Counted from the stretch's first letter, positions 46,353-57,308 are shown. The stretch is DNA of 64,000 bases from Streptomyces sp. V3I8 (GCF_030817535.1 NZ_JAUSZL010000002.1:2728001-2792000); one strand, 5' to 3'. The notes: generated by a model from the sequence alone, not told the origin. Translations and numbers: made by a program.

Positions 46353-48695
46353 TCACTCGTCCCCGGCCACCGCGGGCAACGCGGCCTTCGGCCGCTGCCA
46401 CCCCCGCGACCCCCGCGCCAGCAGCCACGCCGTGGCCTCCTCCGGAGGCATCGCGGCGGCCACCAGCCATCCCTGCACCGCGTCGCACCCCAGGTCCCGC
46501 AGCCGCTCCCACGTCTCGTCGTCCTCGACGCCCTCGGCCACGACCAGCAGCCCCAGCGAGTGGGCGAGGTCGACGGTGCAGCGCACGATCTCCGCGTCCT
46601 CGTTGTCCACGACGAGCCGCGCCACGAACGACCGGTCGATCTTCAGCTCGCTCACCGGCAGCCGCCGCAGGTGCACCAGCGACGAGTACCCGGTCCCGAA
46701 GTCGTCGAGCGACATCTTCACGCCGTGCCCGGTCAGCCCCTCCAGGGTGTCCGCGGCCCGCTGCGGGTCCTCCAGCAGCACGTGCTCCGTGATCTCCAGC
46801 TGGAGCGACCCCGCGGGCACCCCGTGCCGGGCGAGGCGCGCGGCCACCGACCCCGCGAACCCGGGCGTGTGCACGTCCCGGGGCGACACGTTGACGGCGA
46901 CCGGCACGTGGAGCCCCTGGGCCCGCCAGCGGGCGACCTGGGCGAGCGCGGTCTCCAGTACGTACTCCGTGAGGTGAGGCATGAGACCGGACGACTCGGC
47001 GATGGCTATGAACTCGTCCGGCGGCACCCGCCCGCGCTCGGGATGCACCCACCGCACGAGCGCCTCCAGGCCAGCGACCTGCCCGTCGAAGCGCACCTTC
47101 GGCTGGTAGTGCAGCTCGACGTCCCCCGCGTCGAGCGCGCGGCGCAGGTCCCCGAGCAGTCCGAGCCGGTCGGGGGTGTTGGAGTCCCGCTTGGACTCGT
47201 AGACCTCCACCCCCGTGCGGTCCCTCTTCGCCTGGTACATCGCGACGTCCGCCCGCCGCAGCAGCCCCTCCGCGTCCAGCGCGTGGTCGGGGAAGACGGC
47301 GAGTCCGGCGCTGGCCTCCAGCACGAGCGTCAGCCCGTCGAGGTCGAGCGGCGACCCGAGCGCGGTCACGAGGGTGCGGGCGACCCGCGTCGCGGACGTC
47401 GTGGAGTCGACGACGGGCAGCAGCACGGCGAACTCGTCCCCGCCGAGCCGCGCGGCCTCCGCCCCGCGCGGCAGGGCGACCCGCAGCCGGTCCGCTATCT
47501 GCAGCAGCAGCCGGTCCCCCGCGAGGTGCCCGAGCGTGTCGTTCACGGACCTGAAGCGGTCCAGGTCGATCAGCATCAGAGCGGAACGCGCACCGATCCG
47601 TTCGGCGTCGTCCAGCGCCCGCCAGGTCCGTTCGAGGAGCCACTGGCGGTTGGGCAGTCCGGTGAGGGGGTCCCGCAGTTGCTCCTCGGCCCGGGCGCGC
47701 ACCATCCAGAGCGTGGAGTCGAGCGCGATGAGCGGGACGGCGAAGAGCGGCAGGAGCGCGGGCAGGGCGACCGCGACGACACAGATCAGCGGCGCGATGC
47801 CGAGCAGCGCCACGGCGACCAGGCCGTGCCTGACCAGGGCCGTACGGGCCACGGTCGGCAGTCCGCCGGTACGGGGCGCGTGGAGGTACCACAGGAGCGC
47901 GCGGCTCACCGCGAGATACGCCCCGGCCACCAGCACCACCTGCGGCACGGTGTAGACGGTCCAGGTCTCCGGTTTCCAGGGCGTCTCGACCGACGGTGCC
48001 CGTCCGAACACGGTCAGCACCAGCGCGCCGGCGCCGATGCCGAGGATGTCCACCGCGCCGTGCAGGATGCCCTGCCGCCAGCGGTGGCGCCTGGCTATGC
48101 CGACGAGCACGACGACGGTCAGGCTGACCATGCCGGCCGGCACCCAGCCGTAGAGCAGCAGGACGGCGAGGGTGAGGGCCGTGCCGGAGCCCGTACCGCC
48201 CCACCAGCGGGACCGGCCGAGGGCGACCAGGTGGCCGACGATGACGCCGACGAGGGCGGCCAGCGCCCAGCCGGCGGAACCGGAGGGGAAGAGTGCGTGG
48301 TGGTCGGTGAAGGCATGGTGGAAACCCGCGCCCAGCACGAGGGCGGCGGCCGCGACGACCGCCGCGGGCAGCGCGGGCCACGACGGCTGCCGGTCGGCCT
48401 CGTGCCCCGCGGACTGGGAGGCGTGGTGCCGGTGGACGGCGGGGACGGCGGGGACGGCGGTGGAGCGGGCCGGGCCGCGCCCGGCCGCCGCGCCGCGCTG
48501 TTCTGCCGTGTGTCCCGCCGCCGCGTGTCCTGCCACGTGTCCGGGGCCGTCCGGCCGCTGCGCGGGCCTGGTGACGCCGAGGTTCACCCCGAACGCCCGG
48601 CTTCGCTCCAGCAAGGGGTGCCACCACCGCCGTGCGCCGGTCGTCCGGCGTGGGCGCAGCCGTGAGTCCGGGGCGGCGCTCTCGGTCGGTTCCAT
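46353..48695 (-). CDS. rmdB: RmdB-type membrane GGDEF-EAL protein (c-di-GMP turnover)
   Basis: A 780-aa protein from ATG 48695, which has AGAGGGA 6 nt upstream; 83 further in-frame codons upstream are not supported. A disordered Arg/Ala-rich region (1-110) is followed by seven or so membrane helices. The cyclase domain has GGDEF near residue 418 but no RxxD inhibitory site (PRGA occupies it). The EAL domain is complete: LEALVRW near 543, NVSPRDVH, LDDFGTGYSSL, LKIDRSFV and VVAEGVED. Phosphodiesterase activity is therefore expected, with possible cyclase activity. Its position next to ligA matches S. coelicolor rmdB as I recall it, a gene affecting aerial development together with rmdA. Confidence 0.9.
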   Translation of the reverse strand: MEPTESAAPDSRLRPRRTTGARRWWHPLLERSRAFGVNLGVTRPAQRPDGPGHVAGHAAAGHTAEQRGAAAGRGPARSTAVPAVPAVHRHHASQSAGHEADRQPSWPALPAAVVAAAALVLGAGFHHAFTDHHALFPSGSAGWALAALVGVIVGHLVALGRSRWWGGTGSGTALTLAVLLLYGWVPAGMVSLTVVVLVGIARRHRWRQGILHGAVDILGIGAGALVLTVFGRAPSVETPWKPETWTVYTVPQVVLVAGAYLAVSRALLWYLHAPRTGGLPTVARTALVRHGLVAVALLGIAPLICVVAVALPALLPLFAVPLIALDSTLWMVRARAEEQLRDPLTGLPNRQWLLERTWRALDDAERIGARSALMLIDLDRFRSVNDTLGHLAGDRLLLQIADRLRVALPRGAEAARLGGDEFAVLLPVVDSTTSATRVARTLVTALGSPLDLDGLTLVLEASAGLAVFPDHALDAEGLLRRADVAMYQAKRDRTGVEVYESKRDSNTPDRLGLLGDLRRALDAGDVELHYQPKVRFDGQVAGLEALVRWVHPERGRVPPDEFIAIAESSGLMPHLTEYVLETALAQVARWRAQGLHVPVAVNVSPRDVHTPGFAGSVAARLARHGVPAGSLQLEITEHVLLEDPQRAADTLEGLTGHGVKMSLDDFGTGYSSLVHLRRLPVSELKIDRSFVARLVVDNEDAEIVRCTVDLAHSLGLLVVAEGVEDDETWERLRDLGCDAVQGWLVAAAMPPEEATAWLLARGSRGWQRPKAALPAVAGDE

Positions 48696-48892
48696 TCCCG
48701 TCCCTCTCACAGCCGGCGGTGCCCACGCCACGCGGCCCGATGCCCGGCCGGAGGCACAGGAAACCCCCTGGTCCCTCACCGGCACCGCGTCCTGAGACCC
48801 TTCCCCCGGCCCTCGAAGAGCAGGGGGATGCCCCGGCCGCAGTTGGGCACGGCAGGCGCACACCTCAACAGTAGGCCGCAGAAGGCCTTCAC

Positions 48893-48917
48893 GGGCAGCC
48901 GTCGTCCACGGTTGCCC
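48893..48917 (-). terminator. Terminator of ligA
   Basis: GGGCAGCCGT (48893-48902) and ACGGTTGCCC (48908-48917) form a 10-bp stem with one G-U pair and a 5-nt loop, 59 bp past the ligA stop. The rest of the 281-bp gap to rmdB shows no gene. Confidence 0.55.
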
Positions 48918-48976
48918 GAATGCGACCCGGGCACCCGTATGCATCTGATATGCGCCGAACAGGCGGTCTTCAACCC

Positions 48977-51226
<2,250 letters not shown>

Positions 51227-51235
51227 TTACTGTGA

Positions 51236-52255
51236 CTACTCTGGGTTGTCCGCGAGTGATCTTGCCGCCCGGACGCAGTGGGCGAGCGCCCTGCGCGCGT
51301 ACTCGGGGGAGGCGCCCGCGAGTCCGCACGACGGGGTGAGCGTGACCGCGTCCGCGAGAAGCCCCGGACTCAGCCCCAGCCTGCGCCACAGCGTCCTGAC
51401 ACCCATGACGCTACCGGCAGGGTCCGACAACGGGCCGTCCGTCCCCGGCACGACACCGGCGAAGAGCCGCGTCCCCGCTTCCACCGCTTCCCCGATCGTG
51501 TCGTCGTCACGCTCCGTCAGAAGCGCGAGGTCGAAGGAGACGGCGGTCGCCCCGGCCCTGCGCAGCAGCGCGAACGGCACGTCGGGGGCGCACGAGTGGA
51601 CGACGGACGGGCCGCCGCCCCGCACCCCGATGACGTCCCGCAGGGTGGCCTCGACGACCTGCCGGTCCACGGCCCGGTGGGTGCGGTAACCGCTGGCGGA
51701 CCTCACGTGCCCACGCAGTACGTCGACGAGCGAGGGTTCGTCGAGCTGCAGGACGACCTCGGCACCGGGGACGCGCCGGCGTACATCGGCGAGGTGCTCG
51801 CGCAGGCCCTCGGCGAGCGAGCCGGCGAGGTCGCGGCAGGCTCCGGCGTCGGAGAGCACCACTTCTCCGCTGTGCAGCTCCAGGGCGGCCGCGAGCGTCC
51901 AGGGCCCCACCGCCTGCACCTTCAGCGGTCCTTCGTACCCCTGGGTGAACTCCTCCAGGGCGTCGAGGTCCTCGCCGAGCCAGGACCTGGCGCGCTTGGT
52001 GTCGCGGCCCGGCCGGTCCCCCAGCCGCCAGCCGCTGGGCTCCACGCGCGCGTACAGCTCGACGAGCATCCCCGCGGTCCGGCCGATCATGTCCGCGCCG
52101 GGGCCCCGGGCGGGCAGTTCCGCCAGATACGGCATGCCCGTCTCCGGGCCTTCGAAGGTCCCGGTCACGGACTTGGCGGCCTCCCGGGCGTCGCCGCCCG
52201 GCATCGACCCGACGCCGGTGGCGGGGCCGGGCCTGAACTCGCTGTTTTCGCTCAC
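51236..52255 (-). CDS. Core-MetE-like methionine synthase family protein
   Basis: A 339-aa protein matching only the C-terminal catalytic half of cobalamin-independent methionine synthase. ATGVGSMPGGD begins the barrel, QLDEPSLVD is the substrate loop, and zinc would be held by VVHSCAP (His and Cys) and LTPSCGLAG (Cys). Such core-MetE proteins in actinobacteria and archaea may transfer methyl groups to homocysteine from other donors; the activity is not proven in Streptomyces. GTG 52253-52255 has a poor ribosome site. The gene lies immediately upstream of ligA on the same strand. Confidence 0.82.
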   Translation of the reverse strand: MSENSEFRPGPATGVGSMPGGDAREAAKSVTGTFEGPETGMPYLAELPARGPGADMIGRTAGMLVELYARVEPSGWRLGDRPGRDTKRARSWLGEDLDALEEFTQGYEGPLKVQAVGPWTLAAALELHSGEVVLSDAGACRDLAGSLAEGLREHLADVRRRVPGAEVVLQLDEPSLVDVLRGHVRSASGYRTHRAVDRQVVEATLRDVIGVRGGGPSVVHSCAPDVPFALLRRAGATAVSFDLALLTERDDDTIGEAVEAGTRLFAGVVPGTDGPLSDPAGSVMGVRTLWRRLGLSPGLLADAVTLTPSCGLAGASPEYARRALAHCVRAARSLADNPE

Positions 52256-52338
52256 CCGGGCAGCCTACGGAGTCGACGGGCCGGGGCGGGTACGAGGGCC
52301 GGCACGAAGGCCGGGCCGTCGGCGTCCCCGGCGGTCCG

Positions 52339-53028
52339 TCAGCGTCCCGGACGCACCGTCAGGTCGTTGACCTCGGCGTCCCTCGGCAGGTCCAGCGCCA
52401 TGACGACGGCCGTCGCGACGGACTCGGGGTCGATCCACTTCGAGGGGTCGTACTCCTTGCCCTCCTGCTGGTGGACCTTGGCCTGCATGGCGCTGGCGGT
52501 GCGGCCCGGATAGACCGAGGTGACGCGGACGCCGTTCGCGTGCTCCTCGTGGCGCAGCGAGTCCGCGAGGGCCTTCAGGCCGTGCTTGGACGCGGCGTAC
52601 GCGGACCAGTCGGCGTACGCGTTGAGTCCGGAACCGGAGTTGACGAAGACGACGTGGCCCTGGGTGAGCCGCAGTTGCGGCAGGAGGTGGCGGGTCAGCT
52701 CGGCGGGCGAGATCAGGTTCACGTCGAGCTGGTGGCGCCAGGTCCTGGGGGTCAGGTCGCCGACCCGGCCGAGGTCGATGACGCCGGCGATGTGCAGCAG
52801 CGAGTCGACCCGGTCGGGCAGCGTCTGGTGGGAGAACGCCCAGGACAGCCGGTCCGGGTCCGCGAGGTCGCCGACCAGGGTGCGCGCGCCGGGGAACTCG
52901 GCGGCCAGTTCCTTCGCGCGGCCCGCGTCGCGCGCGTGCAGCACGAGGTCGTCCCCGCGCGCGTGGAGGCGGCGGGCGACGGCCGCGCCGATGCCGGAGC
53001 CGGCTCCGGTGATCACATGAGTAGCCAT
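52339..53028 (-). CDS. Short-chain dehydrogenase/reductase
   Basis: A 229-aa classical SDR. ATG 53026-53028 gives MATHVITGAGSGIG, so TGAGSGIG is the cofactor site; an ATG three codons earlier is possible. The motifs NSGSG and YAASK give the Ser-Tyr-Lys catalytic set. The C-terminal SVYPGRTASAMQAK is typical of small sepiapterin-reductase-like SDRs. It is NADPH-dependent with unknown substrate. It precedes the core-MetE-like gene by 83 bp on the same strand and follows a secreted protein gene with a strong terminator in between. Confidence 0.88.
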   Translation of the reverse strand: MATHVITGAGSGIGAAVARRLHARGDDLVLHARDAGRAKELAAEFPGARTLVGDLADPDRLSWAFSHQTLPDRVDSLLHIAGVIDLGRVGDLTPRTWRHQLDVNLISPAELTRHLLPQLRLTQGHVVFVNSGSGLNAYADWSAYAASKHGLKALADSLRHEEHANGVRVTSVYPGRTASAMQAKVHQQEGKEYDPSKWIDPESVATAVVMALDLPRDAEVNDLTVRPGR

Positions 53029-53087
53029 GCCGACCATGCTCGCAGCATCCGCGCGTCCGCCCCGACGCCAGGGTCCGGGCCCAGGGT

Positions 53088-53125
53088 CCGGGCGGGCCGT
53101 CCGTCCCGCCGGACGGCCCGCCCGG
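53088..53125 (-). terminator. Terminator of the DUF5707 gene (16-bp perfect stem)
   Basis: CCGGGCGGGCCGTCCG (53088-53103) and CGGACGGCCCGCCCGG (53110-53125) with a 6-nt loop, 4 bp past the stop codon. Confidence 0.8.
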
Positions 53126-53128
53126 CGG

Positions 53129-53584
53129 TCAGCGGACGGTGAACCCGGCCGCCCCGGTGTCCAGGGTCGTGGTGCCGTTCTCGGCGGTGGCCAGGACGGC
53201 GACGTGCCAGTCACCACGCGGGGACGACTCGGCGTCGGGGCCGGTGACCGCGATGGTGTAGGTGCAGCGCGCGGTGTCGCCGTGCGACGGCTCGCAGACG
53301 GCCGGCTCCGCCGCGGCCATGTCCTTCGTGGTCAGCCCCTCCTCGGCGAAGGACGAGCTCTCCGGCCACGCGAGCACCTTCACGCTCTCGACCCCGGAGG
53401 ACGCCGTGACGTCGGTGACGAAGGTCAGCGAGCCGTCGCGGTCGCCGCCGGGAGCGGTGTAGCGGGCGGCGCTGTCCGCCAGGGTGGGCGGCTGCTCCCC
53501 GGCGTGGGCGAGGGCGAAGGCCCCGGCACCGCCGAGCAGGACGGCACCGGCGGCGACGGCGGACAGGGCGACACGACGGGACAT
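53129..53584 (-). CDS. Secreted DUF5707-type protein
   Basis: A 151-aa exported protein. ATG 53582-53584 has GGAG 6 nt upstream and starts MSRRVALSAVAAGAVLLGG, a Sec-type signal. The mature part (SARYTAPGGDRDGSLTFVTDVTASSG, then VKVLAWPESSSFAEEGLT) is a single beta-sandwich-like domain. Two Cys (PAVCEPSHG and ARCTYTI) likely form a disulfide. I recognise it as the Streptomyces DUF5707 family; its function is unknown. The gene stands upstream of an SDR gene. Confidence 0.8.
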   Translation of the reverse strand: MSRRVALSAVAAGAVLLGGAGAFALAHAGEQPPTLADSAARYTAPGGDRDGSLTFVTDVTASSGVESVKVLAWPESSSFAEEGLTTKDMAAAEPAVCEPSHGDTARCTYTIAVTGPDAESSPRGDWHVAVLATAENGTTTLDTGAAGFTVR

Positions 53585-53756
53585 GGGGTTCTCCGCGACT
53601 GACTCGGCTGGATCGGACCGGCGCGCCTGGACTGCGCCGCTGCACCGATACTCGCCGTGCACCGTCCCGCCGGTCATGAGCGCACCTACTCAGTTCGGCC
53701 TGGGTACGCGCCCACCGGGGACCACGCGCGACGCGCGCTCCCGCACGCGCGCGTGC

Positions 53757-54296
53757 TCACTGCGTGCCGCGGCTCTCCTCCAGGTAGGCGAGCGCCCCCA
53801 CGGCCTCCTCCGCGAAGAACACCAGATCGGTGAGCGGCACGGGCAGGAACCCCTCGGCCTCCATGCGCAGGAACTGCTCCTTGAGGCCGTCGTAGAAGCC
53901 CGCCGTGTTGAGCAGGACGACCGGCTTGTCGGTGTGCCCGTGCTTCTTCAGCTCCAGGATCTCGGTCGCCTCGTCGAGCGTGCCCGTCCCGCCGACCATG
54001 ATGACGACGGCGTCCGCCTTCCGCAGGAGCAGTGCCTTGCGCTCCGCGAGGTCCCGGGCGACGACCATCTCGTCCGCGTCCTTGCGCGCCCTGGCGCCGA
54101 GGAACTCCACGGAGACGCCCACCAGCCGCCCGCCCGCCTCCCGCACGCCGTCGGCGACGACCTTCATGAGCCCGACGTCGGATCCGCCCCACACGAGCGT
54201 GTGCCCGCCCTTGCCGAGCAGTTCGGCGAACTCGCGGGCGGGCCGGGTGTAGCGCTCGTCCAGGTCGGCGGCGGAGAGGAAGACACAGATGTTCAT
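53757..54296 (-). CDS. LOG family protein (TIGR00730-type Rossmann fold)
   Basis: A 179-aa protein of the LYSINE DECARBOXYLASE-LIKE/LOG family. GGSDVGLMKVVADGVREAGG is the nucleotide-binding front part. ARDLAERKALLLRKADAVVI and GGTGTLDEATEIL supply the RK(A) and GGxGTxxE signature (the leading Pro of PGGxGT is Val here). LOG enzymes release cytokinin bases from nucleoside monophosphates; bacterial members are often nucleotide phosphoribohydrolases with a housekeeping role. It stands alone, divergent from the DUF427 gene. ATG 54296 has a poor ribosome site. Confidence 0.82.
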   Translation of the reverse strand: MNICVFLSAADLDERYTRPAREFAELLGKGGHTLVWGGSDVGLMKVVADGVREAGGRLVGVSVEFLGARARKDADEMVVARDLAERKALLLRKADAVVIMVGGTGTLDEATEILELKKHGHTDKPVVLLNTAGFYDGLKEQFLRMEAEGFLPVPLTDLVFFAEEAVGALAYLEESRGTQ

Positions 54297-54414
54297 GGAC
54301 TCAACCTACGGGTCACCGCGGGGGAAGAACACGAGGACGCCCGACGCTGTACCTGTGCAGGACGTGGCCGCGTCCCCGCGACCGCCGCACGACCTCTACC
54401 GAGGAGTGGAAACC

Positions 54415-54747
54415 GTGACCAAGGGCCATCACATCACCGTCGAGCAGGGCACCGAGCACGTCCGGGCGGTCCACAACGGCCGGGTACTGGCCGACAGCAC
54501 ACGCCCGCTGGTGCTGCGCGAGACGGGCCTCCTGCCCCGCTACTACCTCCCGCCGCAGGACGTCCACGTGGACCTGCTGACCCCGTCGGAAACCTCCACC
54601 CACTGTCCCTTCAAGGGCGACGCGTCCTACTGGTCGCTCCCGGACGCCCCGGACCTCGTCTGGGCGTACCCCGACCCGAAGCCGGAGGTCGCCGGGATCA
54701 AGGACCACTTCTGCTTCTACGAGGTGGAAACCGTCACCGCCGAGTGA
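54415..54747 (+). CDS. DUF427 domain protein
   Basis: A 110-aa protein from GTG 54415 with GGAG 8 nt upstream; the in-frame upstream region is not coding. VRAVHNGRVLADSTRPLVLRE, LPRYYLPPQDV, STHCPFKGDASYW and AYPDPKPEVAGIKDHFCFY are the conserved DUF427 strings. These contain His, Cys and Glu residues of a possible metal or nucleotide site. The family (also called nucleotidyltransferase-9-like) has no proven biochemical role. It is cytoplasmic, and is followed by a short micro-ORF and a small basic protein gene on the same strand. Confidence 0.88.
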   Translation: MTKGHHITVEQGTEHVRAVHNGRVLADSTRPLVLRETGLLPRYYLPPQDVHVDLLTPSETSTHCPFKGDASYWSLPDAPDLVWAYPDPKPEVAGIKDHFCFYEVETVTAE

Positions 54748-54806
54748 CGCCGGGGCGGCGGAAACGTTGGTGCGCGGCGCCGGCGGAACCGGGTAACGTC
54801 TTTGCC

Positions 54807-54836
54807 ATGTTCTTCCAGACGCCGATTTACGAGTGA
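54807..54836 (+). CDS. Possible micro-ORF MFFQTPIYE
   Basis: A 9-codon frame (ATG 54807, TGA 54834-54836) in the leader between the DUF427 and DUF6243 genes. It contains the rare Ile codon ATT and a GC-rich dyad (GACGGG...CCCGTC) follows. There is no clear ribosome site. It may be a leader peptide or chance; it is listed because the rest of 54,748-54,931 is otherwise non-coding. Confidence 0.3.
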   Translation: MFFQTPIYE

Positions 54837-54931
54837 GCGCGTGACGGGCCCCCGCTGACATCCTCCGACGTGGCCGCCCGTCCCCCACCGACGAATCCGT
54901 AGATCATTTCATCTCATTACCGGGAGAACCC

Positions 54932-55153
54932 GTGACCGTGAGCAAGAACATCAACAACCCCGTGGGTCAGGGCGGCGGCAAGCGCAAGAAGCAGTCCCGC
55001 GCCGAACGGCAGAACAACGGCCCGCACCGCAACCTCGACCGCCAGGGCGCGGCCGACCAGAAGGCGGAGCTGGTGCGCAAGATGCGTGAGAAGACGGCGG
55101 CGGCGGCCGAGGGCGCCGGGCAGACGGACGACGACAGCGCAGCACAGAGCTGA
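54932..55153 (+). CDS. Small basic DUF6243-type protein
   Basis: A 73-aa protein from GTG 54932 with GGGAG 6 nt upstream. KRKKQSRAERQNNGPHRNLD and DQKAELVRKMREKTAAAAE give a strongly basic N-half and a helical C-half. I recognise it as the conserved Streptomyces DUF6243 family, function unknown. No signal or membrane segment. The gene ends in an 18-bp terminator. Confidence 0.8.
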   Translation: MTVSKNINNPVGQGGGKRKKQSRAERQNNGPHRNLDRQGAADQKAELVRKMREKTAAAAEGAGQTDDDSAAQS

Positions 55154-55187
55154 CGCACCGCCGCCGCGGGGCGGCGGCACCGCACAC

Positions 55188-55226
55188 GGCAGGGCCCGGA
55201 GCGCGCCACGCGCTCCGGGCCCTGCC
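55188..55226 (+). terminator. Terminator (18-bp perfect stem)
   Basis: GGCAGGGCCCGGAGCGCG (55188-55205) and its exact complement 55209-55226 with a CCA loop, 35 bp past the DUF6243-type stop. Confidence 0.85.
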
Positions 55227-55362
55227 CCGTATCAGGGCTCGGCTCCCGGCCGGCCACCGCGCCTCGACCGATCACCCGGGGCAGCCGGTCCCGCCCCTTC
55301 GGGCACCCGTCGTGCCCCGAGGCTTCCTGCCCTGGTACCTGTGTGGCGTTTAACGTCCGGGA

Positions 55363-56811
55363 GTGAGCCTTTGGACTTCCCTGGAACCCGCCTCCGCGAC
55401 CGTGGACCCGGGTGGCAGTACGACGGTACGGCTGCGTCTGCGCAACACCGGCGACGTGGTGGACGAGTACCGCTTCGAGGCGGTCGGTGATCTGGCGCCC
55501 TGGACGACGGTGGAACCGCAGGTCCTGCGTCTGTATCCGGGGACGACGGGCTCGGTGGACCTGACGTTCACGCCGCCACGGACGCCCGACGCGACGGCGG
55601 GCCCCAACCCGTACGCGGTGCGGATCACCCCGACCGAACATCCGGAGGCAGTCACCGTCCCGGAAGGCAACTTGACGATCACTCCCTTCACGGAGCTGCG
55701 GGCGGAGTTGGTGCCGCCGACGGTGAAGGGCCGTTTCCGTGGACGTCCGAAGCTGGCGGTGGACAACCTCGGCAACACGAAGCTGACGGCCTCGATCGGC
55801 GGCAGCGACAACGGCGATCAGCTGTCGTACGACATCCATCCGTCGAACGTGCAGATCGAGCCGGGGCGTGCGGCGTTCGTGAAAACGACGCTCAAGCCAC
55901 GGCAGATCATCTGGTTCGGCTCGAAGGAGGACCGGCCCTACACCCTGGCCGTACAGCGCTCCGGGGTGAAGCCGCTGGACGTGGCGGGCACCTATGTCCA
56001 ACGAGGCTTCCTCCCCCGCTGGCTCGCCACCTTCCTGGGCATCTTCGTGGCACTGGCGATCACCTTCGTGATGCTGTGGATCGCCTACCAGCCCAGAGTC
56101 ACCAGCGCCGCCCGGGAGAAGCTCCAGGAAGCCGGCGTCAGCACCCTGGCACCCTCCCCCTCACCGACGCCCGGAGCATTGAAGGCCCCCTCCGCCCCGG
56201 CCACGCAGCCCCCGGCCCCGACCGGGACGAAGGCCGCGGACGGAGACGGCGCGGGGGGTGGCGGCGGCGCGAAGGACGACGGTTCCGAGAAGAAGAAGGA
56301 GACCAAGGCTCCGGAGCGGACCGCGGCGACCGCCGTCCGGGAGCTGGCCGAGGACGACCCGGACGGACGGCACATCTGCTACCGGGCCTACGTGAAGGGC
56401 AAGGGCTGGACGAACGCCGTCTGCGACGGCCAGACGGCCGGCACCGTGGGCAAGAACACCCCGCTCAAGGCCGTCAACATCGCCGTGGCCGGAACCAACG
56501 GCACGGCGGGCGCCGCCTTCGTCCACGACCCGGGATCGACCAACGGCGAGGGGCACTTCCCCGACCCGTGGTCGGACGCCGCAGACGGCGCCGACAACTA
56601 CGTCGGCAGCGCCAAGGAGGACGCCCCGGACATGCTGGGGTTCACCCTCAACGTCGACAACGGCGCCGGCCCGGTCTGCCAGGTCGTCCACGTCCACAAC
56701 GACGCCTGGCTCGCCCGGGAATGCGACGAGCCCAAGGCCGGGTACGACTTCACCTACGCCGGCACCCACAACAACGTCCTCTGGCTGGAGGCGTTCAAGC
56801 TCACGGTGTGA
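55363..56811 (+). CDS. Membrane protein with two Ig-like domains and a C-terminal ChW-like domain
   Basis: A 482-aa protein. GTG 55363 is nearly abutted by GGGA, so the initiation site is unusual. Residues 1-110 and 111-215 are two beta-sandwich domains of the COG1470 type (SLWTSLEPASATVDPGGSTT, RLRNTGDVVDEYRF). Residues 218-243 form one membrane span. A Pro/Ala/Gly/Lys-rich linker (250-325) follows. Residues 342-482 resemble the clostridial hydrophobic-W domain (ICYRAYVKGKGWTNAVCDGQ, TAGTVGKN). There is no signal peptide; orientation is uncertain, but the linker and ChW-like part may lie outside, where such domains bind sugars or other proteins. The gene ends 11 nt inside the convergent HATPase gene. 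Confidence 0.82.
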   Translation: MSLWTSLEPASATVDPGGSTTVRLRLRNTGDVVDEYRFEAVGDLAPWTTVEPQVLRLYPGTTGSVDLTFTPPRTPDATAGPNPYAVRITPTEHPEAVTVPEGNLTITPFTELRAELVPPTVKGRFRGRPKLAVDNLGNTKLTASIGGSDNGDQLSYDIHPSNVQIEPGRAAFVKTTLKPRQIIWFGSKEDRPYTLAVQRSGVKPLDVAGTYVQRGFLPRWLATFLGIFVALAITFVMLWIAYQPRVTSAAREKLQEAGVSTLAPSPSPTPGALKAPSAPATQPPAPTGTKAADGDGAGGGGGAKDDGSEKKKETKAPERTAATAVRELAEDDPDGRHICYRAYVKGKGWTNAVCDGQTAGTVGKNTPLKAVNIAVAGTNGTAGAAFVHDPGSTNGEGHFPDPWSDAADGADNYVGSAKEDAPDMLGFTLNVDNGAGPVCQVVHVHNDAWLARECDEPKAGYDFTYAGTHNNVLWLEAFKLTV

Positions 56812-57286
56812 CCCGTACCGGCCTTGTGGGCAGGGAGAGCTCGAACCACATGGTCTTGCCGCCCGGCCCGTACGGCCCCTCCCCTATGGCACACCCGCCC
56901 CAGCGGTCGGCCACGGTGTCGAGGATGACCATGCCCCGGCCGCCGTCCGCGTGCACGCTCACCGGCGCAGGCGGCGCCGGCGAAGGCAGGTCGGGGCTCA
57001 TGTCCCACACGCTGACACGCAGCACGGGGTGCAGCCAGTGCAGCCGCACGGAGGCCGGGCCCTTGGTGTGCCGCACCGAGTTGGTCGCGAGCTCGGTGGT
57101 CAACAGCTCGGCCCGGTCCGCCAGTTCGGCGAGGTGGTACGCGGTCAGGACCGCGCGGAGGGTCAGTCGGGCGATGCCCGGGCTGCGGGGATCGCAGGGG
57201 AAGTGGAGTTCGTAGATCCAGGAAGCCGTGAACGGCAAGGGCTCGGGGTGCGGGCCGTCGGGCCGGACGTCGAGGGCGGGACTCAC
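56801..57286 (-). CDS. HATPase (anti-sigma/AbaA-type) regulatory ATP-binding protein
   Basis: A 161-aa protein from GTG 57284-57286 with GGAGG 6 nt upstream. It carries the SpoIIAB/RsbW-like HATPase fold: ELATNSVRHT is the N-box, LRVSVWDMSP the beta-sheet and DGGRGMVILDTVADRWG the G1/G2 loop. In streptomycetes such proteins form a trio with XRE/DUF5753 and DUF397 genes, as in the whiJ cluster. Here the XRE and DUF397 genes are divergent, with the control region between. It could act as an anti-sigma factor or bind the XRE protein. Confidence 0.87.
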   Translation of the reverse strand: MSPALDVRPDGPHPEPLPFTASWIYELHFPCDPRSPGIARLTLRAVLTAYHLAELADRAELLTTELATNSVRHTKGPASVRLHWLHPVLRVSVWDMSPDLPSPAPPAPVSVHADGGRGMVILDTVADRWGGCAIGEGPYGPGGKTMWFELSLPTRPVRVTP

Positions 57287-57308
57287 GCGGCACCTCCAGG
57301 GGTGCGGG

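Noticed and set aside
57061..57300. Sense-strand frame opposite the HATPase gene
   Set aside because: It is an Arg/Gly/Ala-rich shadow of the HATPase, which has clear N-box and G-box motifs on the minus strand.
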